From the NCBI RefSeq assembly GCF_938041645.1, contig NZ_CALIST010000014.1:21712-85711 (forward strand): a stretch of 64,000 nucleotides of DNA. The letters are read 5' to 3'. Source of the stretch: an uncultured Campylobacter sp. Its GTDB lineage: Bacteria; Campylobacterota; Campylobacteria; Campylobacterales; Campylobacteraceae. The notes under the pieces were generated by a model. It did no database searches. It worked only from the letters and a program-made list of their open reading frames with translations, and was not told the origin of the DNA. Shown here piece by piece: positions 32,845 to 42,800 of the stretch (position 1 is the stretch's first letter; each line of letters starts with the position of its first letter). A program made the position numbers and the translations under genes.

Positions 32845-34395
32845 TTAAGCCCCGATTGTTTCGCCCGCGATCATTCCGAAAACCATACAATCAAGGATCG
32901 CGTAGGTTCCGAGCCTGCTCGCGCCGTGCACGCCGCCGGTTACCTCGCCCGCAGCCCAAAGCCCTGGGATCGGCTCGTGAGTAAGGCTCGAGATGACCTG
33001 AGCTTTGGTGTTGATCTCAAGTCCGCCCATCGTGTGGTGCACCTTCGGCATCGTGCGGCTTGCGTAAAACGGCGGTTTGGAAACGTCGATGCCGTCCAGT
33101 TTATCGACAACCTTGCCGAATTCCGGATCTTTGCCAGCTTTGACGTAAGAGTTATAATCCGCGACGGTCTTTAAAAACGGCTCCAGCGGCAAGTTATAAG
33201 CCTTCGCAAGCTCCTCTAACGTGTCAAATTTCTTCACGACACCCGCTTCCAGCGGCCTTGATGTATAGACCGGGTTACGCGCGGCGACGGCTTGAGAGTC
33301 GCAGACGTTTACCGGATAGTTGTCGTTTTTCTCGCTCTCGCCGATAACCTTAAAGCAGGCGTCCGCCTTGATCTTGCGCCCTGCATGCTCGTCCATAAAG
33401 CGCTTGCCCGTCTTTGGATCAACGGTAAGACCATAGGTGTTGCAGCAGTGGTTGGTGAAATTTACCGCAGCGCCGAAGCCCTTTTCATCGGGCGAGCAAT
33501 ATGGAAGGAACTGAATCCACGACGTAAGAAGCGTAAATGCGCCGATTCTATTTGCCGCTAGCATCGCTCCCGCCGAGCTTCCCGGATGGTTGGTGCTGTC
33601 TATGCTAGGCACTACGCGCGGATCTTGGATCTGGCGGTACCATAGATCGCGTCCGTATCCGCCCGAAGCCAGCAAAACGCCGTCTTTAGCTTTGTAGCTC
33701 TTTTTCTCGCCGCTTTTATTTTCCAGATCGTCGCTAAAGAGTTTCGGATCAAATTTATACTCCTCGCGAGCTTCTACACCAACGACACGACCGCTGTCGT
33801 CCACGATGAAATCATCAAATTTCGTGCGGGTTTTGATCGTGACGTTAGGATCGTTTTGAAGTTTACCCATCATCGGCTGGATGTAGCCCGAACCTGAGCC
33901 GTTGGTCGATTGTAAGCTTCTTGCGACGCTATGACCGCTCTCAAAGATCAGCTTGTCGCTAAATTCCGCTCCGCAGCCTACCAGAAGATCTACCGCATCG
34001 TTGCTGCGATCAAACATTACGCCCAAAAGATCGGTATGATTGAGCCCGAGTCCGTCTTTTACGGCATCGGCGATAAAAAGCTCCTTGCTATCTTTGATAC
34101 CTTGTGCGACTTGAAATTTATTCATCGGAGCCGCCATATTTCCGCCGTTGATGACGGAATTTCCGCCCGCGCGACCCATCTTTTCTAAGATAAGCACTTT
34201 TTTGCCACGCCCGCTAGCCTTAATCGCCGCGGCAAGTCCCGCAAAACCGGTGCCTATGATGACGATGTCGTATTCCTCGTCGAATTTGACGTCCTTGGCG
34301 TTTTGCGCCGCGGCTGCGCTACTAGCTCCCAGCGCAAGTGCCCCCGCACCCACTGCGCTAATCTTTAAAAAACTACGTCTTGATACGTCTTGCAT
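32845..34395 (-). CDS. Tat-exported flavocytochrome-c-type FAD reductase lacking heme domain
   Basis: Predicted protein of 516 residues. Twin-arginine leader VSRRSFLKISAVGAGALALG, cleaved near SSAAAAQ. FAD domain YDIVIIGTGFAGLAAAI, EKMGRAGGNSVINGG; active-site blocks HHTMGGLEIN and GLWAAGEVTGGVHGASRLG. It matches the flavoprotein of periplasmic fumarate, urocanate or methacrylate reductases (FccA, UrdA, MrdA types) but has no CxxCH heme motif. Electrons must come from a separate cytochrome not encoded here. ATG at 34395 follows AAGGAG; a TTG at 34401 is rejected. Its promoter shares an element with mfrABE. Substrate undetermined. Confidence 0.9.
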   Translation of the reverse strand: MQDVSRRSFLKISAVGAGALALGASSAAAAQNAKDVKFDEEYDIVIIGTGFAGLAAAIKASGRGKKVLILEKMGRAGGNSVINGGNMAAPMNKFQVAQGIKDSKELFIADAVKDGLGLNHTDLLGVMFDRSNDAVDLLVGCGAEFSDKLIFESGHSVARSLQSTNGSGSGYIQPMMGKLQNDPNVTIKTRTKFDDFIVDDSGRVVGVEAREEYKFDPKLFSDDLENKSGEKKSYKAKDGVLLASGGYGRDLWYRQIQDPRVVPSIDSTNHPGSSAGAMLAANRIGAFTLLTSWIQFLPYCSPDEKGFGAAVNFTNHCCNTYGLTVDPKTGKRFMDEHAGRKIKADACFKVIGESEKNDNYPVNVCDSQAVAARNPVYTSRPLEAGVVKKFDTLEELAKAYNLPLEPFLKTVADYNSYVKAGKDPEFGKVVDKLDGIDVSKPPFYASRTMPKVHHTMGGLEINTKAQVISSLTHEPIPGLWAAGEVTGGVHGASRLGTYAILDCMVFGMIAGETIGA

Positions 34396-34433
34396 TTGCA
34401 ACTCCTTTAATTGAAAGTGTATATTTAAAAGAA

Positions 34434-34465
34434 ATGATAACTCGAATTTAAAGGTAAGTCAAATA
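34434..34465 (-). promoter_or_regulatory. Promoter of the FAD reductase gene sharing an element with mfr
   Basis: On the minus strand -35 TTGACT (34457-34462), 17-bp spacer, -10 TATCAT (34434-34439), 39 nt before the start. TAAGTCAAATA (34455-34465, plus strand) is identical to 29846-29856 at the mfrABE promoter. Confidence 0.6.
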
Positions 34466-34667
34466 GAATAACGTTATAAATAGATAGTAAAAAGCTATGA
34501 AATATAAGCGTCAATATAAAATTTTGAAATTCGGCGGACGGACGGGATTGAAATTTTAAAATTTTATCAGGCGTTCGTTTGCAAAATGCTTGTGAACACA
34601 AAAGCGCGCTCGGTACGAAAATCGCAATAAATGCAAAATCCGCGCCGAGCTTTAAAATTGCTACGCC

Positions 34668-37600
34668 TTAGCGAGCGACCTTAAATTTAAGCGTTTGCAG
34701 ATCGTAGTTATTTACCTGCTCGTATTGCATATCCTCGATAGAGATCGCAGGAAGCGCGCACGAACCTGCCATAATCACGTTTATCGGAGTATAGATGACG
34801 CCGCTGCTATTCTCTCCGTCTCGCGGATCATAATAGAAATAGCCGCTTTTTGGGAAGCGAAGCACTCGGTCATACAGATACTCCGTGTGTTCTAGTGCCA
34901 CGCTGTCTTGCATGCCCTCGACTCTAGCCTGCGCAGCCGAGCCTAGGCGCTCATTGACCGCCTCAAAGCAGCTAGGCATCGCCTCATCGATTACGAAATT
35001 ATACAGATAATAATTCGCTCGCCAGCTGATCTTAGAGTAAATTTTCTGCCCTACTTTAAGCCTATTTAGATCGACTATGTTGCCGCGAGCATCTGTAAAT
35101 TCACGATAAATTTCAATCCTCTTGCTATCCATAGAATGAGCGTTTAGACTCTGTATGCTCAAAGCCTCATGCTTTAAAGGCGCGCTTTCATATCCAAAGC
35201 CAAGAGCGGTAAAAAATAGCTCGCCGTTGCCGCTAATCGGCGTAAATTCTATCGAGCCGTCTTTAACCGCCAGTTTGGTATCCAGCGGCGAATTGAAATT
35301 TTTCGCCTCGCCGTCGTATTTTAATGCAAAATGGGCTTCTTTTTTCGAATCCTTAAAATACTCATCAAATCCGCGTATTACGCTTGCTCGCTCCTGCGTA
35401 TTGTTTATATTTTTTAGATCGCGAATGATCGTATCGACCGTGCGAGCCGTGCTATCATCTTTGATGCCAGCCTTGCCAAATGCGTAGAGCTTAAAGGCAG
35501 CATCTCTTACGTCGCTAGCAAATGTCAAACCCGCTCCATTATCAGCGTAATCGTAATTCGCCTCATCTATTTTTTCGAGCATAAATTCAAACTCAGTCGT
35601 CATATTGTGCTTCTTAAGTATCGCAGCCAAGGCAATGCTAGCCATAGGCGAGTCTTTATAAAGATCGTTGTCGTAAACGAAATTTATCTCATCATCATTG
35701 AGCTTGCCGTATTGATCTAGCACGAAATCCGCGTATATGCGGAGCGTATCCTGATCTTTGTAGCTTGATTTTAGCGCGCTAAAAATTAGCGATCTTTGCT
35801 TATTGCTAAGGAATTTATAGCGCGCGTCAAGCTCTAGTAAAACGTCGCTTGCGTAAATCGAAGCGTAGTAATTAGTAACGCCGTGAGCACTCCAGTAGCC
35901 GAAATCGCCGTTAGGTTTGAGGCGAGATAAAATTCTACTTGCATACTCGTTTACGCGGTTAGTTAAGGTTTTATTGGAGTCTTTGCGTGCGACATAATCA
36001 ACCGCTATCATTCTTGAAGCAAGCTGTTCGGTGCAGCCGTAAGGATAGAGATATAGCTCGTCCGCTAGGCTAAAAGCATTAGGCGTAGCGCTGATGTGAG
36101 TATAAATTTCTTTATAGCTCGGATCGATTTTGAGCGTTACCGGCTTATCGCCGTAGCTTACGTGAAATAGCTTCGAGCGCGGGAACTGGCTGATTATGTC
36201 AAATTCTACATCGTTGCTAAATTTCTGCCCGTTTGCGTCAAGATCAAATTTAATGTTTGCATCCGCAATATCAAGTGCGCTCGCGGTGAAGTTCGTATGC
36301 TTGACCTCAAGCGGTTTGAGCGTGAAATTTGCCTCGCCGCCGCTTATAGCAACCGAAGGAGATGAGCTGATTTTCAAGACCGCATTTTGCTCCTTATCGG
36401 TGGTGTTTATGAGCGTTAGCGGCACGGAAATTTCATCGCCGCGTACCATGTAGGTTAGATCTGCTGGTTTTATGATCACGTCGTCTCGAACCTTAGCTTC
36501 GACGTTTGCCGAGCCGATCGTAGCCGCCTCTCCGATAGCCATGGCGCTTAGTCGGATCGTGGAGTTAAAATTTTTCGGCATCGCAAGCTCAAATTTCGTC
36601 TCGCCGTTTGCATCCGCTTTTGCGATCAGCATTTTGATAAATTTTTTCTGCTTTTTGTTTTCGACCGGGCTTAAATTTCGTTTAGCTTTCGCCATCACGC
36701 CGTCGCCGCCGAAGCTTAGCTCTTTAGCAGTAGTTTGATACACACTAAGATCATCGTAAATGTCAAAGTACCGCAGCGCAAAATACGCGCTAACGTCAAA
36801 CGCCTTAAATGCATCAAGCTCCTCTTGTGAGACGATATCTAAAATTCCAAGATCGACTGCGTAGAGCACCACTTTGGAATTTGGCTCGCTTTTTACGCTG
36901 ATCTGCGCGTTTTGCCCATTTTTGTAGCTTTTCTCGGCTAGGATTTGCACGTTAGCCTTGTGCGAGCTCGCATCTAGCGCCACCGGCACGTTTGCATAGG
37001 CGCGAAGCGGCATCGCAGCGGGTGTCGCAGCGCGCGCGATTACAGCGTTGATGTGTCCGCCGACGAAATTCTCCGGCACACTAAGCTCAAATTCCGCGCT
37101 ACCGCCTTTTATGGATAGAATTTTATAGTCGTAAACCCGCTCTCCTACGAGCGAGATATTTAGCACGCCGCTTTCTACCGGCGAATTGATGACGCCTTTA
37201 ATTTTATCTCCAGCTTTAACCTTGTCGCTTGCGAGTTTGATTTTAGCGCTTTGCACGTCTTTGGCATTTACCCGTCCATAATATCCCCAGCCGCTTACAT
37301 CCACGCGCACGCCAGCACTCGCGCCGCTTGAGTAATCGTTTGCGACGATTAGATAATTGCCACCGTTTTGGAATTTGTACTCAAACTCGCGCGCATCGGT
37401 GCTAACGGCGCTTACGAGATTAAAGCTTTCTTGCTCGACGTATCTGTTGCCGTCATAAACGTAAGTAAAATCGTCGCGGTAAATTTCAACGTCGATCTTG
37501 CCTTTGACGTCGGTTTTAGTTTTGGAATCTAGTAGCGCAAAGCCGAATTTTACGCTATCTCCGCTTGAAATGAAATCCTTGCTCGCGCGAATTCCTACGA

Positions 37601-39836
37601 TACGATCATAAGGCAGATAGCTTAGGTTGCGATATGCACTTACGTTTTTACCCTCCTCGGTTACGCTGAAATTTAGTAGAATATTTATGGCGTTAGAGAC
37701 ATTAAGATCAGCTGCTGCTGGCGAGAGTGCAAGCTCCTTTTTACCGGCGGGGCTTAGCGTAAATTCTGCCCTACGAAGCTGCGTAGCGCCCTTTTTCTTT
37801 AAGCGATCGTTTAGAAACGAAAAGCCCTCGTAGCCTTTAATTTTTAGCTCTTTTTCATAGGCGTTTGCTTCCAGCGAGCCTTTCAAATCTCCGGCCGGCG
37901 CGCCTGCAAGATAGTTTGAGCTTAGCTTTAAAGTTATGATCTCATCCGCGCCGTATTCGTCTTTAGCAGTTAAAATTTCATTTTTGATGCGGTTTGGGAC
38001 GAAATTTTCTACGCTGAAGCTTTTAGAAGCGATGATTTTGTCCTCATAGATGAGATCCAGGCGGTAAGTGCCGCTTTTCTCGCCCATGAGCTCGTCTATT
38101 TTAACGCTGCCGAACTCATCGGTGTTTTGCGCGCGCGTGATGACCACAGTGCCGCTAGGATCGTAAATTTTAAATTTAATCGGCGTATTCTTTAAAGAGC
38201 TAAAATCGCGATTTTTCATCACGATCGTGCCTAAAAGCCGCTCATTCGGGCTTATCAGCTCGCTTGCAAGATAAACAAACGGACGCTTTGCAGTAATCGT
38301 TTTCTCTACGCTTGCTACGGCGTTATTAAATAGCACGAACGCATGCTCATCCCCCTTGCTAATCTCGATAGAGCGCGGATTTTTGGCTAGAATTTCCATA
38401 TTTTCTAATCGCAAAATTCCATCTCCGTCCGTTTTATCCTCTGCAATTAGCTCGTTTTTATCGCTGTAAATTTTAACCTTCGCTCTGCTTAGATCCTCGC
38501 CATTACTAAGCCTAGAAGTATAAATTAGCGCACCGCGCTCAAGCAGCACCACTTGAGCCGTAATGTCGCTAAGATAGGCTACGCGCGAAACCTCTTGCAT
38601 CTTTTCGCCCACTTTGTAAAACGCCGTGATTTTATAAATTCCATCCTCGTAGCCTTTAAAATCCATCGCGATTTTATGCTCCGCGACGGCGTTTTTAGCG
38701 CCTCCTATATCAAAGCTCTTAACCGCGATCTCGCTAGCTAGCCCACCTACACTATCTTCGTTGCTTTCAAAGTTTAAAAAATACCTAAAATTTTGCTCAG
38801 GAACTTTGGCAATCGAAATTTTAACCTCATTTACGTTTGAGCTTTTAAAAGCTAACGAAGCGGATTTTGGGATGAAATTTTTCTCGTCGCTAAAGGCTAC
38901 GAAAGGCAGCCTGTCGCCCATTTTTACGCTTTGCTTGATCTCGTCACGCAAAATATATGAGCTATCTCCGAAGCCCTTTAGCAGCCTAATCTCGTAGCTT
39001 TTATTCGGCATAAACTCGTCGCTTACTATATCTGCATAGTAGTAACATGAAGGATCGTCGCTTCCGCCATCCTCTTCATCTTCGTCATAATAATAATATC
39101 GCGGCTGAGTGAGGCTAAATTTACTCACGCCTACGATTCTTACGTATTTGGCGGACAGCTCGTCCATATAGTTAGGGAAACACACTCTAGCCGCGAGTGA
39201 GCCGTCTTTTAGAGCCGCAGGGCGGATCTGCACGCCGCTTAAATTTGAAGCGTTAATGCTATCATTAAAAGGCTCCTCGTCTGTGCGCAGCTCCACTGGA
39301 TTTTGCAACTTTGCGCCCGCTTTTGAGGTGAGGGATTCTATTTGCAATACGACGTTTTGCGCCTTAGGATCGAAGCTGAATAAAAAATTCCTATCATCGT
39401 GCGAGCTAAGCTCATAGGATATATCGTTTTGGGCTAAATTCTGCGCGCGGTAAATTCTAGTCGCTTGCTGTAGCGCGTCCTTGCTAACTGCATCGTTAAA
39501 TTTAATTGCCACTAGCCCCGGACGCAGAAGCGCGATATGCTCGGTGCTAAAAGGCTCTGTCTCGAACTCAAAGCGCACCCCGCGCGCCTCGCACGAATAA
39601 TTAACCCCGGCGCTAAGCATCGGCTTTGGATAAAGCCTGATTGAGCTCTCGCTCACGCTTTCGTAGGTGCCCGTGATTTTGGGAGTGCATTTTAAGATCT
39701 GCTTTTGCGTGACACTAAATCCACTGCCGTCCACCCCGCTAATCTCGTAAGCCCCGCTAGCGTATTTGATCTCTACGCCTGCGGCAAAGCTAGCCAAAGC
39801 GCAAAATAGCGCTGCGCTTAGTAGTTTTGTCTTCAT
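34668..39836 (-). CDS. Bacterial alpha-2-macroglobulin with thioester motif
   Basis: Predicted protein of 1722 residues. Signal peptide MKTKLLSAALFCALASFAAG, with no lipobox cysteine, so it is predicted to be soluble periplasmic, unlike the E. coli lipoprotein YfhM. Repeated MG-type beta domains fill the N-terminal half; RPFVYLASELISPNERL near residue 500 is the typical MG block. The alpha-2-macroglobulin block is near 1075-1130 and the thioester motif YGCTEQ has Cys1268. It should trap invading proteases in the periplasm, working with PbpC, whose gene lies 47 nt upstream. ATG at 39836 preceded by AAAGGA; a TTG at 39851 is rejected. Confidence 0.94.
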   Translation of the reverse strand: MKTKLLSAALFCALASFAAGVEIKYASGAYEISGVDGSGFSVTQKQILKCTPKITGTYESVSESSIRLYPKPMLSAGVNYSCEARGVRFEFETEPFSTEHIALLRPGLVAIKFNDAVSKDALQQATRIYRAQNLAQNDISYELSSHDDRNFLFSFDPKAQNVVLQIESLTSKAGAKLQNPVELRTDEEPFNDSINASNLSGVQIRPAALKDGSLAARVCFPNYMDELSAKYVRIVGVSKFSLTQPRYYYYDEDEEDGGSDDPSCYYYADIVSDEFMPNKSYEIRLLKGFGDSSYILRDEIKQSVKMGDRLPFVAFSDEKNFIPKSASLAFKSSNVNEVKISIAKVPEQNFRYFLNFESNEDSVGGLASEIAVKSFDIGGAKNAVAEHKIAMDFKGYEDGIYKITAFYKVGEKMQEVSRVAYLSDITAQVVLLERGALIYTSRLSNGEDLSRAKVKIYSDKNELIAEDKTDGDGILRLENMEILAKNPRSIEISKGDEHAFVLFNNAVASVEKTITAKRPFVYLASELISPNERLLGTIVMKNRDFSSLKNTPIKFKIYDPSGTVVITRAQNTDEFGSVKIDELMGEKSGTYRLDLIYEDKIIASKSFSVENFVPNRIKNEILTAKDEYGADEIITLKLSSNYLAGAPAGDLKGSLEANAYEKELKIKGYEGFSFLNDRLKKKGATQLRRAEFTLSPAGKKELALSPAAADLNVSNAINILLNFSVTEEGKNVSAYRNLSYLPYDRIVGIRASKDFISSGDSVKFGFALLDSKTKTDVKGKIDVEIYRDDFTYVYDGNRYVEQESFNLVSAVSTDAREFEYKFQNGGNYLIVANDYSSGASAGVRVDVSGWGYYGRVNAKDVQSAKIKLASDKVKAGDKIKGVINSPVESGVLNISLVGERVYDYKILSIKGGSAEFELSVPENFVGGHINAVIARAATPAAMPLRAYANVPVALDASSHKANVQILAEKSYKNGQNAQISVKSEPNSKVVLYAVDLGILDIVSQEELDAFKAFDVSAYFALRYFDIYDDLSVYQTTAKELSFGGDGVMAKAKRNLSPVENKKQKKFIKMLIAKADANGETKFELAMPKNFNSTIRLSAMAIGEAATIGSANVEAKVRDDVIIKPADLTYMVRGDEISVPLTLINTTDKEQNAVLKISSSPSVAISGGEANFTLKPLEVKHTNFTASALDIADANIKFDLDANGQKFSNDVEFDIISQFPRSKLFHVSYGDKPVTLKIDPSYKEIYTHISATPNAFSLADELYLYPYGCTEQLASRMIAVDYVARKDSNKTLTNRVNEYASRILSRLKPNGDFGYWSAHGVTNYYASIYASDVLLELDARYKFLSNKQRSLIFSALKSSYKDQDTLRIYADFVLDQYGKLNDDEINFVYDNDLYKDSPMASIALAAILKKHNMTTEFEFMLEKIDEANYDYADNGAGLTFASDVRDAAFKLYAFGKAGIKDDSTARTVDTIIRDLKNINNTQERASVIRGFDEYFKDSKKEAHFALKYDGEAKNFNSPLDTKLAVKDGSIEFTPISGNGELFFTALGFGYESAPLKHEALSIQSLNAHSMDSKRIEIYREFTDARGNIVDLNRLKVGQKIYSKISWRANYYLYNFVIDEAMPSCFEAVNERLGSAAQARVEGMQDSVALEHTEYLYDRVLRFPKSGYFYYDPRDGENSSGVIYTPINVIMAGSCALPAISIEDMQYEQVNNYDLQTLKFKVAR

Positions 39837-39883
39837 AAAATTCCTTTGCAAAAATTTTACGAAATTATATACAAATTAACCTT

Positions 39884-42800
39884 TTATTTTCTTTCATTTA
39901 CTCTAAAATTTGCTTTAGCGAAATTTGCATTTTCGTCCAAGCAGCCAAGCTCGAAATCCCCTGCGCCGAGGTTAAGCGTAAAAGCCTCGCCGTTAGTGCG
40001 CACAAAATATTCTCCCGTTTTAACTTTAAAATTTGCAGGCGTTAGGCTTTGCGTGATAAAATCTCGTGCCGTGAAATTTTGCTGCGAGGAATTTTGATCT
40101 GTGAAATTTTTCGCTGTAAAATTTTGAGCCTCCGAATTCTGCTCTGTAGAATTTTGCAAGATAGAATTTTGCGACGCCAAATTCTGTGTGGCTGGATTTT
40201 CAGCTATAAAATTCCATTCTACAGAATTTTGCTTCGTAAGATTTTGTGATTTTACATTCTGCGACGTTGAATTTTGTAGCATAGAATTTTGTGCTGCAGA
40301 ATTCTGTTCTGCAAAATTTTGCTTTAAATTATCTTGCTGCGCCGCACTAGAATGCTCGGAATCCAAATCCGTGGAATTCTCCCCCGTAAACGCAGCGGAA
40401 TTTAGCGCTATAAACTCTCGCGAACCGCCGCTTAGCCTGATATATACCCGCTCGCCGAAAACCGCTGTGCACTGTATCTTTAACCGTAGCGTGCCGTCCG
40501 CGCCGGTCTCGTAGGTTTTGGCGTTGATGTCGTTTAGCACGGGCTTTACGGCGGCAAATTTAGCCGCGCACCTTCCTACGCGTACCTTTTGCGGATCGAG
40601 TAGTCCGTGTTTTAGCAGATAAAAAAGCTCGCTCGTGCCGTAAATTTCGCACTCTTCGTTGGGCTCAACTCCATCTATAGTAAGATCCTCGGCGCTTTGA
40701 GCGCACTCCTTTTCGCGGTACGCGTCGGTGCATACCCGCCGAAAGCTCACGCCCGCGGGACGCGCAAACTCCGCCTCGCCCAGCATGCCCGATTTATCGA
40801 GGAAGGCGAACATATTAAACGCTACTTTTGCGGCACTTACGCCGCCGCTAAGATCCCTGGTCTTGGAGCCGTCGAAATTCCCCAGCCAGACGCCGAGAGT
40901 AAATTTCGGCGTCAGAGCGACGGTGTAGAGATCGCGCGCATCGGCGCTCGTACCTGTTTTAAACATCAGAGGCGGCGCGTTTAGGGTGTTTTGCCACACC
41001 GAGCCGAGGTAGGAGCGCGGCGCGTTTCTTAACATCTGCGTTACGATGTAGGCGCTCTGCGGGGTTAAAATTTTAGCATCATCGCCGATCTTTACACTCG
41101 CTATTTCGAGCTTTCGTAGCTTTCCACCATTTGCAAACGCGCTGTAAAGGCGAGCAATATCCATTAGACTCATCGAAATACTGCCAAGCGCGATACCTGC
41201 GCCGTAATAATCCTTGCTAAACTCCGCCAGATGCACGTTTGATAGCATCTCATACAGCCCGTCGTCACCAAGCATCAAATTTAGCTTCACCGCAGGGATA
41301 TTTAGGCTCAGACTTAGCGCGTCAGTCGCACTCACTGCGCCCATGAAGCCCTGGTTGTAGTTGCGCGGCACGTAGCCCGCGAAAATTATCGGCGCGTCGA
41401 TCAGCTTTTTTGAAGGGGTGATGAGCCCGTGCTGCAGGGCCTTGGCGTAGATGAAAGGCTTTAGCGTCGAGCCTACGTTTTTTTGCGAGCGCACGCCGTC
41501 GTTTTGCCCCTCATTGGCACTAAAATCGTGGCTGCCGACGTAGGCGATCACGCTCATGCTTTCGTTATCGATCAGCACGGCTGCGCCGTTTCGCACCCCC
41601 TTGCTGCGAAGCTCAAGAATTTCGTCTTTTAAGAAATTTTCAAGCGCAATCTGGGTTTTCAGATCCAAATTTGAATAAATTTTCCCCTCACTTAGGCGCG
41701 CAAGCTCCTGCGCTCGCGCAGTTTGCTCTTTAGACTGCGCGCCCCCTTTAGAGTTTGCGGAATTTTCCTGCGTCTTGGCGTTAGGATCGGAATTTATCTG
41801 CGCCTGGGCGGCTAAAACGAAATTTTGCGGCACCTTGGCGTTGGGATCGGAATTTGCCTGCAATTCGGCGCTTGCAGCAGAAGCCGTCTGCATTTTGGCG
41901 TCTGAAGTAGAATCTGTCCGAGCATTAGCGTTCGACGAAGCGAAATCCGCCTGCATACTAACATCCGAAGCAGAATTTATCTGCGCACCAAAATTTACGT
42001 GCGGGCGCTTGCCAGAGCTTGCATCTACCTGGAAATTTTGTGGCAAACGCTCAGCACCTCGTTGCTCGTTTAAATTTAGACTTTGTAGCGAATGCGCGGC
42101 ATTAATTAAATCTCGCCGCTCATCTAAATTTGCGCTCTTTTGTTCATTTGGTTTTACGCTTTTCGGTTCGTTCGGTTTTACGCTTGCCTGTGATTTTGCG
42201 CCTTCGCGCTCGTTTAAATTTAGGCTCGTTCGTTCGCCCAAATTTAAACTCTTTGGCGCGTCTGTTTTAAAATCCGCCTCTTTGGAATTCATTTCTTTCG
42301 AATCCGCTCCCGCCTGCGCGTTTGCGGCATTTGATAAATTTGGCTCACCCCTTGTCGCAGCCGTAAAGCCTGATTCGGCACTCGCCGCGTCCGAAAAATT
42401 TGACTCTGCCCCCGCCGCCGCTCGGCGTGTAGACGAGTTTGCTTGCCCTGTCGTCGCGCCGGGCGTGCCTCCCTGCTTTAAATTTTGAGTGAAATTTACG
42501 TCATCTTTGGCGGTAAAATTCTGCATTTTATAATTGTTAAACGCTAACAGTGCGTAATGCGGCGCGTAATTGGGCGCTGCGTAGCGTCTGGGCGAAAACG
42601 GCTCCGCAAGAGCGCGCTCATACTCGCTTTGCGAGATCACGCCGCCCTCTCGCAGCTGCGAAATTAGGCGGTTTTTAAGCGCGTTGATGTTTGATCTGCG
42701 GTCTAGGCGGTTTTTGTTCGGGTTTTTTGGGATCACGCTAAGAAGCGCGATTTGAGCGTTGCTAAGCTCGCGCAGATCCTTTTTGAAATAAAAATACGCC

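Noticed and set aside
41775..42488. 237-codon plus-strand frame antisense to pbpC
   Set aside because: Same reason: it mirrors the repeat insert (EFICA, EFACNS-type repeats), with no start signals and no domain.
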